From Verrucomicrobiales bacterium (lineage in GTDB: Bacteria > Verrucomicrobiota > Verrucomicrobiia > Verrucomicrobiales > DEV007): a DNA stretch of 33,244 bases. How positions within the stretch are numbered: position 1 is the stretch's first letter; each line of letters opens with the position of its first letter. Position numbers and translations under genes: made by a program. Positions 1 through 7,721 of the stretch are shown one piece after another. A model generated the notes under the pieces. That model saw nothing but the letters and a program-made list of their open reading frames with translations, did not search any database and was not told where the DNA came from. The stretch lies in contig PAAG01000035.1 in assembly GCA_002698785.1 (NCBI GenBank), forward strand, positions 1 to 33,244, in the 5' to 3' direction.

Positions 1-132
1 CTCAGCACTCGACTACCGAACTCCCGCTCAGTACGAACGGGTCACTCTATCTTTAACATAATAACCCAATCAACGGTCCAATAATCCCTTGCACCTCAGT
101 CCGACTGCTGGAGACAAACACGATCCCTCCCC

Positions 133-150
133 TCACCTCCGATGAGGTGA
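133..150. other. short perfect hairpin upstream of first gene
   Basis: Seven-base arms TCACCTC (133-139) and GAGGTGA (144-150) flank the tetraloop CGAT. No T-run follows on either strand, so a factor-independent terminator is unlikely. It lies 86 bases before the first start codon and could be an operator or leader hairpin; chance is also possible. Nothing else is recognisable in bases 1-235. Confidence 0.25.
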
Positions 151-235
151 TTGTCAGGGTATCCGACTACGCGGAGACGTCCCCGGCATTCAAGACCTAT
201 GGTCAGGATGCGATTGAAAGGGAAGAGAAGGACTG

Positions 236-664
236 ATGCGGAAAATTGCTCTCTGGTCCTCAGTCGGGGTCTTTGCGATCCTGATAGCAGGCTACCTCGC
301 CCTGACTGTTGGGACACGGCCTTTTATTCCAAAGTGGTGGGATGAGTTTGAGGTGGGTATGCCAATGATAGAGGCATATAAGAAGCTCGAGGGGCGGGAG
401 TACCGCGAGATGATTGATGGCTCGTGGCATGGCCCGGGAATCCATATCGAGAAAACAGTAGGGTTTCGAAACTGGGAAATAACCCTGTATCAAGAAAAGG
501 GCGAGATTTCAGAAATATCCCTCGGCCACCATGATGCCCACTGGGGTTGGATCTATCAGGCGAGACTGAAATGGAGCGAGTGGGTCTACAGACTGAAGCA
601 GATATTCCCGAATCCGAATATGGCGCCGGATCCATTTGCGCTCTCTCTTCCAAAACTACCATGA
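236..664 (+). CDS. small single-pass membrane protein, paralogue A of four
   Basis: This 142-residue protein is one of four related proteins in the first 3.1 kb. It has an N-terminal membrane segment (about residues 5-25) that runs into the signature GYLALTVGTRPFIP, then an acidic turn with VGMPMIEA, a FRNWEI segment and a His-rich GHHDAHW motif near residue 100. The GM-x-x-x-E turn is loosely like SmpA/BamE-type small envelope proteins, which is only a weak resemblance. The start is supported by an AGAAGG-like ribosome site at 225-231. The stop codon overlaps the next start (ATGA at 661-664), so translation is probably coupled. The protein is probably anchored in the inner membrane with the C-terminal domain outside. 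Function unknown. Confidence 0.75.
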   Translation: MRKIALWSSVGVFAILIAGYLALTVGTRPFIPKWWDEFEVGMPMIEAYKKLEGREYREMIDGSWHGPGIHIEKTVGFRNWEITLYQEKGEISEISLGHHDAHWGWIYQARLKWSEWVYRLKQIFPNPNMAPDPFALSLPKLP

Positions 665-1104
665 AACGTACTGCACTCTGGCTTTCGCTTTCGATTCTTT
701 TCCTGGTAGCGGTAGGCTACCTCGCCCTGACGGTAGGGACACGTCCTTTTCTACCGGAGGAATGGAAAGCAATTCAGGTCGGGATGCCGCGCGAGGAAGT
801 ACACGAACTGATTCCGAACACATGGGGAAAACCGTCTTATCATACAAAATCATTCGGCCCACTCATCGTTGCGTCGACACCAAGAGAGTGGACTTTTTCT
901 CGCCATGGACTGGATAAAGCCAATTGGGATTACATCATAGGCCGTATCGGACTGCGAGGGTGGCACCTAGGGATCGGATATCAGAATGGCGCCGTTGCCG
1001 AACTGAAGATCTCCCACAGGGACGAGGTGAATTTCTGGGGCTCTGCTATACAAGCATGGGTGAACAAGCTCACCGGCTCGGACTTTGGCACGAGCCCCCC
1101 GTGA
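661..1104 (+). CDS. small single-pass membrane protein, paralogue B of four
   Basis: This 147-residue paralogue of the gene just upstream begins MKRTALWLS at the overlapping ATGA. A longer in-frame reading from 547 exists but would run deep into the upstream gene and lacks the paralogue-like N-terminus, so 661 is preferred. The membrane segment is followed by GYLALTVGTRPFLP, VGMPREEV and LRGWHLGI, then SHRDE where the other paralogues have a HH motif. At DNA level, about 40 bases around 290 and 715 are nearly identical, which indicates tandem duplication. It converges on the secretin-like gene 16 bases downstream, and no terminator hairpin is visible between them. Function unknown. Confidence 0.75.
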   Translation: MKRTALWLSLSILFLVAVGYLALTVGTRPFLPEEWKAIQVGMPREEVHELIPNTWGKPSYHTKSFGPLIVASTPREWTFSRHGLDKANWDYIIGRIGLRGWHLGIGYQNGAVAELKISHRDEVNFWGSAIQAWVNKLTGSDFGTSPP

Positions 1105-1120
1105 GCCGACCGTATGCGCT

Positions 1121-2098
1121 TCACTCTCTCGGTAGTTGGGAAAAATCGAGGCGGAGAAACTGAAGGACGATTCGATCATCCCGCGCATCCCGCGCATCCC
1201 GCTCCGATGGGAGAGGATTGGTCGAGCCGAGGAATGCGTATTCGCCTGCCCGCACATCGATCTCGGTCTGGATTCGACTGGTGTGGGTGATGGGCTGTTG
1301 AATGGGAGCATCGCCCTTGGTGGCTTCGTCAGGCCTCTGCTGATATCCTCCGAACTCGGAGTTTCGGGAATCGATTTTCAAATGGTAGTGACCGCTCCGT
1401 TCGTTGAAGGTCGGGTCGACTGTCAGGATGAGGCCGTAGTCTGTTTCGACGAACTCGGTCTGTATCGCAGGGATGGGTTTGAGCTTCGCCTTACCGTCCA
1501 GGGAGACTTTGCCAGGGATTTGGGGAGGATGGATGGCCCTGGGCTGAGGTACGTTCTGGCCCGAAGATGACCTCGCCTTCTCACCGGGCGAAAGGGACAG
1601 CACCACGATCTCAGCAATCCTGGCGCGCCCCCTTTTCACCCAATCCTGTACCGTTTTCCGGAGGGGTGTGGCGTCGGCTTCGAGGCGATTGTCGAGCATC
1701 CAGCGGGAAAAGTCGGATTGGTCGACTTCGATATGCTCGATGATGAGGTGGTGAGCTTTCGGGTGTTTCCGCAAGTATTTGTCCACCCAGTCATCGAACA
1801 GATTGAGCTGCCCCAAGGTGTTCCGGATGATAAGTTGAGAGGTAGGTCCACCCTGACTCACAAAGGCTCCCGGCCCAAACTCCATCCCAACGTAAGTCTC
1901 AAGAAATTCCCGCGCCGTCATTCGATGGCTCGAAAAGGGATTGGCCGGATCAACCGGAGCGTCAGAGGTGAGAAACGTCGGAGGGACCGGGTATACGTTG
2001 GTATACAACTCTGGCTCTTCGGCGTTTTCACCCTCTTGCGCGGACACCAACAGCGGCACAAACAGGAGGCAAAGGCAGAAAAAAAGTCGAGCAACCAT
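1121..2098 (-). CDS. exported orphan secretin-like protein (type II/III secretin domain remnants)
   Basis: This 325-residue protein has a clean Sec signal peptide (about 1-20, ending VSA|QE). Residues 33-110 contain NVYPVPPTFL and TSQLIIRNTLGQLNLFDDWV, which resemble the N-domain of secretin-like proteins found in multiple copies in Verrucomicrobiota. The C-terminal third has DYGLILTVDPTF and QQPITHTSRIQTEIDVRAGE, reminiscent of the secretin core strands that normally read as QP-x-F-S-T-R followed by DGQTVVLGG. It is much shorter than a pore-forming secretin and has no secretion ATPase or pseudopilin gene nearby, so a complete secretion machine is unlikely; it may be a periplasmic relative. 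A 9-base repeat (three units at 1177-1203) encodes an ARDARD stretch near the C-terminus. It lies antisense between the two pairs of small membrane proteins. Confidence 0.65.
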   Translation of the reverse strand: MVARLFFCLCLLFVPLLVSAQEGENAEEPELYTNVYPVPPTFLTSDAPVDPANPFSSHRMTAREFLETYVGMEFGPGAFVSQGGPTSQLIIRNTLGQLNLFDDWVDKYLRKHPKAHHLIIEHIEVDQSDFSRWMLDNRLEADATPLRKTVQDWVKRGRARIAEIVVLSLSPGEKARSSSGQNVPQPRAIHPPQIPGKVSLDGKAKLKPIPAIQTEFVETDYGLILTVDPTFNERSGHYHLKIDSRNSEFGGYQQRPDEATKGDAPIQQPITHTSRIQTEIDVRAGEYAFLGSTNPLPSERDARDARDDRIVLQFLRLDFSQLPRE

Positions 2099-2215
2099 CG
2101 GCAGAACAATGCCATGAAACCAAAACCCTCAACGTGCGACAAGAAAGAAGCGGATCCCTTTTCGAGGGCGGTTGTTCTTGTGTCTACATTTCCGATTTGA
2201 GAGAGTCTGATCTCC

Positions 2216-2647
2216 ATGAAGCGCGCAGCGGTTTGGTTCTCAATTACGACGGTGGTGGTTTTGATCGCGGGGTATTTCGCACTGACAGCGGGGACGCGTT
2301 TCTTTCTGCCGTCGGCGTGTGATGAGATTGAGGTGGGTATCAGCGAAAAAGATTTCCTGGAGAGTTTGCCGCCTGATTGGGAAATCACCCAATTTCACTA
2401 TCCATACACAGCGAGGATAAATAATTTCACTCCAAATGATATGGCCGAAGAATGGTATGTCGTCGAATACCGGAAAAGCCCTGCCGAGGTTCAGTATCGG
2501 GTCGAAGGTCGGATCGGCTTTCGATCTTGGGGGTATTGGTTGCTGTTTACCGAAGGAAATGCTGAGTCGATCGAAACGGGACACCACGACTGGCACAGCG
2601 TGCAGTGGTATCGTCTTCAGTCACAAATCGGAAGATTGGTTGAGTGA
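2216..2647 (+). CDS. small single-pass membrane protein, paralogue C of four
   Basis: This 143-residue member of the tandem family begins MKRAAVWFS, with a membrane segment (about 5-25) and GYFALTAGTRFFLP. DEIEVGI follows, with Ile where the others have Met, then FRSWGY and GHHDWHS near the C-terminus. No strong Shine-Dalgarno site precedes the ATG; the upstream sequence is gagagtctgatctcc. Its stop is 13 bases before paralogue D, so the two are probably co-transcribed. At the GYxALTxGTR segment, C and D are closer to each other than to A or B, at both protein and DNA level. That fits one ancestral pair duplicated as a unit or two successive duplications. Function unknown. Confidence 0.75.
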   Translation: MKRAAVWFSITTVVVLIAGYFALTAGTRFFLPSACDEIEVGISEKDFLESLPPDWEITQFHYPYTARINNFTPNDMAEEWYVVEYRKSPAEVQYRVEGRIGFRSWGYWLLFTEGNAESIETGHHDWHSVQWYRLQSQIGRLVE

Positions 2648-2660
2648 TTGTTATTCTGTG

Positions 2661-3101
2661 ATGAAACACCCGGTAGTCTGGTTTTCCGTGTCGTCGGTGG
2701 TGGTTTTGTTCGTCGGCTATCTCGCGCTGACGGCTGGGACGCGTTTCTTTCTGCCGAAGGAGATCGGCGAGATCGAACCGGGCATGCACTATGACGAAGT
2801 TCGGGACTCGATTCTCGCAGACTGGGTGTTTCAGAGTGACCTGCCTCCCATGTCTGGGTTGCGTATCCCTGTCGGTCCTGAACCGCCGAGGGAGTATCAC
2901 GATTTCTGGCATATTGCAGGACTGCGCGAGATGACCTTGCACCTGAAAGGCCCCCTCGCCCTTCGCAATTGGGAAATCGGTGTGGAGTTCTCTGAAAACG
3001 GCAAAGTGGAGCGCGTCCATCACCATGCGACGGACTGGCACGAGCGGGCCTACGAACAAGCCCGATACTGGGTCGAGAAGAAATGGCAGAGTCTGAGATG
3101 A
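2661..3101 (+). CDS. small single-pass membrane protein, paralogue D of four
   Basis: This 146-residue protein begins MKHPVVWFS. The frame is open upstream to 2436, but the paralogue alignment puts the start at 2661. It has one N-terminal membrane segment, GYLALTAGTRFFLP, then GEIEPGMHYDEV, LRNWEIGVEF and VHHHATDWHE. The His-rich patch is the most conserved polar feature shared with A and C. The C-terminus ends in a basic helix (ARYWVEKKW). It converges with the minus-strand surface-protein gene; a hairpin at 3137-3168 separates them. Function unknown; an envelope-located role is inferred from topology only. Confidence 0.75.
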   Translation: MKHPVVWFSVSSVVVLFVGYLALTAGTRFFLPKEIGEIEPGMHYDEVRDSILADWVFQSDLPPMSGLRIPVGPEPPREYHDFWHIAGLREMTLHLKGPLALRNWEIGVEFSENGKVERVHHHATDWHERAYEQARYWVEKKWQSLR

Positions 3102-3136
3102 CTCGGGTTCCCCCCACACTGACATGTGGACACAGC

Positions 3137-3168
3137 AAAACCGCCAACCTTTCTGGAAAGGTCGGCGG
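3137..3168 (-). terminator. factor-independent terminator of the 3198-4841 gene
   Basis: A 12-base stem (3141-3152 with 3157-3168, one mismatched position, loop CTGG) is followed on the minus strand by TTTT (3140-3137). It begins about 30 bases past the minus-strand stop codon at 3198. On the plus strand no T-run follows, so it acts mainly on the minus-strand transcript. Confidence 0.75.
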
Positions 3169-3197
3169 CTGCGGAGTTGCTATTGTTGGAGGGTTTG

Positions 3198-4841
3198 TTA
3201 GTTGTTGTCAGGAACGACGATTGCTTTCACCGTATCGCGTGAGAAGTTGGCGATCGATCTGCCGAGCAGCTTGATCTTGCGGCGAGGCGTCCCGAGAGAG
3301 GAGCGATAGCGCAACCTGGACTGGAAGAGAACGATGTCTCCCGGCTCCACATCGCTGGCCACTTCTTTGTTCGTGCGGATGCGGGCAGTTACGTTCTGCC
3401 GTCCTCCGGTAAGGCGGAAGTAACGGCTCTTGATTTCGCTGCCTGCGCCTTTTTCTTTTACGCGGAAGTCGTCGATAGATCTCCCGTCGTTCTCCACGGC
3501 GAAGAAGTATTTCTTCTGGCGAGCTCCGGGAAGTTTCACCTTGATGCCCTGGCCACCGCCGCTGTTGTTGTAGCGGTTGTTGCCTTTCATCTTGGTGAGG
3601 TTGCGCTTCCGGCCGATCCGAAGGTCGGGCTGGAAGGCGGGATCGGTATCGAAAAGAGTCACGTAGAAGTCGTCGTCTTCGGGATCACCTATGCTTGTGG
3701 CGTCCTGCTCAAGGTCGTTGATGGCAACGTTCACACGAAGGAGACTGGGATTGACGATTTCGACAAGCACGTTTGCCTGACGATCCTGTAGGCTGGCTGT
3801 CCTGACAGTGGCAATGCCGATGTAGTCCTCTGCGCTTTTGCCAGCAAATGCCCCGGCGCTGACGAAATCAACATCGAAACGCCCCGCTCCGACCCGTGTC
3901 GATGTGACGGAACCACCCGAGTGGGATGAGGCACCTCGGACGAGGTCTCCGTTCGGCGCGACGCTGGCCATCATGGCGATGAGACGCGAGTCGGGGCTTC
4001 CTGCTTCGGAAGCGGCATTGAGGGCGTATACGACGAAACCGAAGTTTTCGTCTTCCGCGACACCCACATCTGCATTGGGGTTGTCCTGCACGTCGGTTGT
4101 ACGAACAGCGAACACGACAGCGTCGTCGGTGGAGGTTCCATTGTTTCCCACGTCGGCGCTGATGATTTGATCCTGGCTACCGCTGTCAATCGGTGTGGCG
4201 AGAAACAGGTAGTCCTGAGAAGAGTCGCCTACGAATCCACCCGGCTTCGAGAGGGTCACGGTATAGTCGCCTTCCGCATTTTTCTGAGAGGTGGCGTTGA
4301 CTCCGTCGACTCCAAAGCTGGCCAGCAGGGTGCCGTCGGTGTCTACGGTCCCGATGGCAAGGAGGTGGCGGGAGTCGCCGACAAATGATGTCTGTCCGGC
4401 AGTGATTCGGCGAATGACAAAGTAGAAATCTTCGTCGCGAGCTTCGCTGGACACGTTGCTCGATAGATCTTCGTAATCCGCTACCTGGACGTCGATGACG
4501 AGCTGGTCGGCGTTTACGCTTTTGACTTCAGCCGTTACGCCGTTGTCGTTCAGTAGATCGCCTCGTTCGATGCCGACTTCGATGAGAAAGTCGTCTTCTG
4601 TGTTCGACGCGAATGCTCCGATACTGTCGATCTGGATGTCGTAGGATCCGCTGCCGACGCCGTTGCGTGTCGAGCTGACTGTTGCACCGATAGGGCTCGT
4701 AGAAATTCCTACGTCCCCACTGGCGTTGATGTTGCCGGCTGCGATCAGAGTCTCCTGCGCAGTGGCTGTGTGAGTGAAACCTAAACTTGCTATAAGGAGT
4801 AAGGCACCCACGAGTGTTCTCGTTACGGGAGTATTTTTCAT
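3198..4841 (-). CDS. exported three-repeat protein with basic Ig-like C-terminal domain
   Basis: The 547-residue protein starts MKNTPVTRTL at 4841, giving a standard Sec signal peptide cut after A28 (TATA|QE). The frame stays open to 5000, but that stretch is not protein-like. Three tandem repeats of about 110-120 residues follow (about 32-150, 153-275, 280-400). Each opens L(I/L)A-x-G, contains GAFA/GGFVG and (E/Q)D(F/Y), and ends DEDF-type. Residues 404-547 (DNA 3201-3632) are the Lys/Arg-rich shared domain starting QPDLRIG, with VENDG, NVTA and DTVKA. The passenger part is acidic and the terminal domain strongly basic. A close paralogue lies at 27939-29564. The leader just before the ATG is AACC repeated three times, with no Shine-Dalgarno site. 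A surface-exposed structural role is inferred; no enzymatic motif is visible. Confidence 0.85.
   Translation of the reverse strand: MKNTPVTRTLVGALLLIASLGFTHTATAQETLIAAGNINASGDVGISTSPIGATVSSTRNGVGSGSYDIQIDSIGAFASNTEDDFLIEVGIERGDLLNDNGVTAEVKSVNADQLVIDVQVADYEDLSSNVSSEARDEDFYFVIRRITAGQTSFVGDSRHLLAIGTVDTDGTLLASFGVDGVNATSQKNAEGDYTVTLSKPGGFVGDSSQDYLFLATPIDSGSQDQIISADVGNNGTSTDDAVVFAVRTTDVQDNPNADVGVAEDENFGFVVYALNAASEAGSPDSRLIAMMASVAPNGDLVRGASSHSGGSVTSTRVGAGRFDVDFVSAGAFAGKSAEDYIGIATVRTASLQDRQANVLVEIVNPSLLRVNVAINDLEQDATSIGDPEDDDFYVTLFDTDPAFQPDLRIGRKRNLTKMKGNNRYNNSGGGQGIKVKLPGARQKKYFFAVENDGRSIDDFRVKEKGAGSEIKSRYFRLTGGRQNVTARIRTNKEVASDVEPGDIVLFQSRLRYRSSLGTPRRKIKLLGRSIANFSRDTVKAIVVPDNN
3541..3617 (-). repeat. 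DNA-level repeat, copy 1 (pairs with 28279-28355)
   Basis: This 77-base stretch encoding the start of the shared C-terminal domain differs at only 6 positions from 28279-28355. It is far more conserved than the rest of the two genes, which points to recent duplication or gene conversion of this segment. Confidence 0.8.
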
Positions 4842-5116
4842 GGTTGGTTGGTTGTGGTGGTTACAGCGCCGACCGAGAGGAGGTGGTAGATCGGGCTGTA
4901 TTGAGACGGACGGTCCCCGCACGCCATGTATGCGACTTTGTTTCACTTTTTGCGCAAGGAACTCTTCAAAACCGGAATCACCTCGCCGGTAAAAACACAC
5001 CTATCAACCAACCGCCTAACAGAACACGATTCCCATGCAGCCGTGGTCAGCACAAGAAATTGAGCCAAAGGGAGAAACACAAAGTCACGGCTAAGAACCG
5101 GGCTCCCGGGTCGTTT

Positions 5117-5136
5117 CGAAAAGGGTTCCCTTTTCG
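5117..5136. promoter_or_regulatory. 20-base perfect palindrome in divergent intergenic region
   Basis: CGAAAAGGG (5117-5125) and CCCTTTTCG (5128-5136) are perfect inverted repeats around TT. The site lies in the 340-base space between divergently transcribed exported-protein genes (4841 minus, 5182 plus), 45 bases before the protease start. There is no T-run, so an operator is more likely than a terminator. No regulator is identifiable. Confidence 0.4.
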
Positions 5137-5181
5137 TGTAAAAAACGGTATCCTCGACTTCCCCCCCCTCCCCCTTTCGCC

Positions 5182-6630
5182 ATGAAATGCCCTTTTTTCT
5201 GCCTGTTGGCGGTGCTGCCTTTCTGTGTGTCGATTTCGCACGGCATCGATATCGTGATCGACTACTCTCTCGACACGAACAATTTCTTCGACACGCAGCA
5301 GAAACGCGACGCGCTGCAGGCGGCGGCGGACCGCTACAGCCGCGTCATCACGAGCTCTCTGAATGCGGTAGGCCCATCGGACTCGACGGCGGGTTGGCGC
5401 ATCGGGTTCAACCATCCGGGCACTGGGGCGTCGTATGAGATCAGCACCGCGGCGAACTTTGGCAGCGATCCCCTGAGCGGTTCCGGTCCGGCGGATGAGT
5501 ATGGCTTTGCCGGGCTACCGGCGAATGTATGGATCCTGTATGCAGGCGGTAGAGCGCTGGGTAGCGCTGGTGTCGGCGGCACGGGGACGGGCACGAATTT
5601 CCTGAGCACCTTTGAAGATGAACAAGGCCCGATGCACCGAGGTATCGAGGACAATACTCCCGGCGACCCGATTACGGTGGACGATCTGCCTCGCTGGGGT
5701 GGCACCATTTCCTTCGATACGGGAGAGGACTGGCATTTCGATCTGACAACGGTGGCGCCGTTTGGAAAGCTGGATTTTTACTCGATCGCCCTGCACGAGA
5801 TCGGCCACGCGCTGGGGCTGGCGACGGATTTCAATCAGCTCCCCCACAGCGGATCGACCTACACGGGGGTGTTCGCGATTGCTGCTTTTAATGATGACAA
5901 TTCCGCCAGTGCGACATCACTCAGTCTCGTCAGCTCGGGCAATCTCCACTTTGCCGACAATGTGCATAAGTCTCTCGTTTTTTCCGATGGCACCCCGCAG
6001 ACGGTGGGTGTGGTAGGGGCCGGCGTGCTGCAGGATCTACTGATGGACCCGGTGGCAAATTTCGGCGGGATTCAGGACCGTATCGAGCTGACCAATGTAG
6101 ATGTCGCCGCACTGCGCGATGTGAACTGGTCGACTCTCGCCACGGCTCCTCCGCCGGATATCTTTCAGCCAGACATGAGAGTCGGCCCCTCCCTGACATC
6201 CGCACAAGGCGACGGGATCTATGGGACCTTTGGCGGCCAAGCATCGGTGCTGGTATCGAAGAAAGCGCGCCGCGTCACAGGAGTCATCGCGGTGGAGAAT
6301 GACGGCAACACCGACGACTCGTATTCGATGAGAGGCAGCCGGGGCAATCGCATTTTTCGGGTGAAGTATCTCAGCGGCGGCGCCAACGTCACCGCAGGCC
6401 TCATCGCCGGCACGCACAACACGGGCGTGCTTTCCCCCGGAGACTCTCCCCACCAGGTGGCACTGATCGTGCGCCCGAAGAAGAGTAAAATCAAAAAGGT
6501 AATCAAGCGTCCGGGCCGGCCACGGCGAGTGAGGTATAAGAAAAAGAAGATCTCCCTTTTCTACAACACGATATCCGATACAGACGCAGCCGCTACGGAT
6601 CAGGGCCTGATCCGAGTGAAGACTCGGTGA
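5182..6630 (+). CDS. exported metzincin-type zinc metalloprotease with shared C-terminal domain
   Basis: The 482-residue protein has a short signal peptide (about 1-21, MKCPFFCLLAVLPFC...). The catalytic site is HEIGHALGLATD (H205, E206, H209, G212, D216). This is the metzincin HExxHxxGxx pattern with Asp instead of the usual third His, as in snapalysin-type enzymes. SFDTGEDWHFDLT upstream and a Met in LMDPVANFGG downstream fit a matrixin-like fold with a Met-turn. Residues 329-482 are the shared C-terminal domain (QPDMRVG, VENDG, NVTA), here with a long Lys/Arg-rich insertion near 105-130 of the domain. The start follows a pyrimidine run (5158-5178) and lacks a Shine-Dalgarno site. It probably cleaves extracellular or surface proteins; the substrate is unknown. 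Confidence 0.8.
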   Translation: MKCPFFCLLAVLPFCVSISHGIDIVIDYSLDTNNFFDTQQKRDALQAAADRYSRVITSSLNAVGPSDSTAGWRIGFNHPGTGASYEISTAANFGSDPLSGSGPADEYGFAGLPANVWILYAGGRALGSAGVGGTGTGTNFLSTFEDEQGPMHRGIEDNTPGDPITVDDLPRWGGTISFDTGEDWHFDLTTVAPFGKLDFYSIALHEIGHALGLATDFNQLPHSGSTYTGVFAIAAFNDDNSASATSLSLVSSGNLHFADNVHKSLVFSDGTPQTVGVVGAGVLQDLLMDPVANFGGIQDRIELTNVDVAALRDVNWSTLATAPPPDIFQPDMRVGPSLTSAQGDGIYGTFGGQASVLVSKKARRVTGVIAVENDGNTDDSYSMRGSRGNRIFRVKYLSGGANVTAGLIAGTHNTGVLSPGDSPHQVALIVRPKKSKIKKVIKRPGRPRRVRYKKKKISLFYNTISDTDAAATDQGLIRVKTR

Positions 6631-6638
6631 GGTTGATT

Positions 6639-7001
6639 TTAGCCCTTCTCGATCTCAAGGAAGCGCTTCCAATTCTTTTGCGCGAGTTCGTCTTCAGGAT
6701 CGAGGTCGAAGGCTTTCAGATAAAGTTCGCGGCCCCTGGAATAGTCCCCGGTTAGGAGCGCAACATCGCCCTGACATCCAAGAGGCGTGGGCTCGCTGGG
6801 CATCAACTCCTCCGCCCTCTCGGCCCATGACATTGCCTTTTCCGCATCGCAAAGCTCGTAGTAACAGCTACTGATATACAGGCAAGTCCACCCGTCCTCA
6901 GGATTCTCAATAATGTCTTCCAGAAGGATGGGCAACGCCTCTTCCCAGCGGCGCTGACTCATGAGCGCTTTTGCTTCTTCCTGCTTTGGGGATGAGGTCA
7001 T
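6639..7001 (-). CDS. small cytosolic tetratricopeptide-repeat protein
   Basis: This 120-residue protein starts MTSSPKQEEA at an ATG (7001); a TTG-initiated form from 7028 would overlap the upstream stop and is less likely. It consists of about three TPR-like helical pairs: EEAKALMSQRRWEEALPIL, WTCLYISSCYYELCDAEKAM (with the typical YxxxxxxEKA spacing) and GDVALLTGDYSRGRELYLKA followed by FDLDPED. No signal peptide is visible. The gap from the preceding exported protein gene is 16 bases, so they probably form a two-gene unit. TPR proteins are protein-interaction scaffolds; the partner is unknown. It converges with the protease gene, with 8 bases between stop codons and no clear terminator. Confidence 0.75.
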   Translation of the reverse strand: MTSSPKQEEAKALMSQRRWEEALPILLEDIIENPEDGWTCLYISSCYYELCDAEKAMSWAERAEELMPSEPTPLGCQGDVALLTGDYSRGRELYLKAFDLDPEDELAQKNWKRFLEIEKG

Positions 7002-7017
7002 GGTGATGGACTGAGCA

Positions 7018-7524
7018 CTAGCGATCAATCCTGACTCGGATCGGCTCTGCTTTTATTGTTCCTATAACGACGGACGCGGGTAACGAAGCTTGATCCTCGC
7101 TGGCTTTCCAAACATATCGAAATGCGACGTGGTATTCTCCATCCTTCGGTACATGGTGCGGAAGATAAGCCGCTACCATCATTGATTTCCCAGGCTGAAT
7201 CACGAACAGATAATCCGTGGGCCATTCTGTATCGGCCCACAGCCCCGAAATACCGCATCTAGAGGGACGCTCCACGATATTCCCTTTCTGATCAGTGACT
7301 TGGAAATCATAGTGGGGATAGTGCCAATTCCACAGCGAACCATCGAGAGGGCGAATGAGGGTGATTTCTTCCTCTGTCAGATTGGTGAACTCGATGGTAA
7401 AATGACGAGACCCCGGTTCCTTTTGCGAGATCTTCGCCGCTACGGATTTTGCCATCGCTGTTTCATCTGCCTTGAGAAAGCAGCAGGATAACAAAGTCAC
7501 CAGCATGAGAATATGAAACCGCAT
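7018..7524 (-). CDS. exported protein of unknown function, possible lipoprotein
   Basis: The protein starts MRFHILMLVTLLSCCFLKADE; the ATG at 7524 lies 10 bases after an AGGAGG site, while an earlier in-frame ATG at 7533 sits only one base from it. LLSC in the N-terminal hydrophobic segment could be a lipobox, or the signal may be cut after FLKA. The mature part (about 145 residues) looks beta-rich: TIEFTNLTEEEITLIRP, then LFVIQPGKSMMVAAYLP and GEYHVAFRYVW. That resembles the extracellular beta-sandwich of intracellular proteinase inhibitor-like or FN3-like domains, but no family is certain. It is followed at once by the TPR gene. Function unknown. Confidence 0.65.
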   Translation of the reverse strand: MRFHILMLVTLLSCCFLKADETAMAKSVAAKISQKEPGSRHFTIEFTNLTEEEITLIRPLDGSLWNWHYPHYDFQVTDQKGNIVERPSRCGISGLWADTEWPTDYLFVIQPGKSMMVAAYLPHHVPKDGEYHVAFRYVWKASEDQASLPASVVIGTIKAEPIRVRIDR

Positions 7525-7721
7525 CACATCCATTCCTCCTAATGGTATACCTAGTTTGAATCAGAATAGCGATACTATTTCCGCCTTAATGCCCCTCAAT
7601 TAACGTCGCCGGTTTAAACTGCAGTGCTCGGAGGAATGATCGGTCAGTTTCCATACGAGCGCCTTCGCCCAGCGTGTAGTGAGGGAGTTCTCAGAATCAG
7701 ATCAAACAAGCATCCTTGCCC

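Noticed and set aside
1177-1203. Three 9-base tandem repeats as a CRISPR or regulatory repeat
   Set aside because: They lie in frame within the secretin-like gene and simply encode an ARD repeat; no spacers.
4842-4853. AACC tetranucleotide repeat before the 4841 start, possible phase variation
   Set aside because: Only three units, outside the coding region; too short to be a convincing slippage tract.
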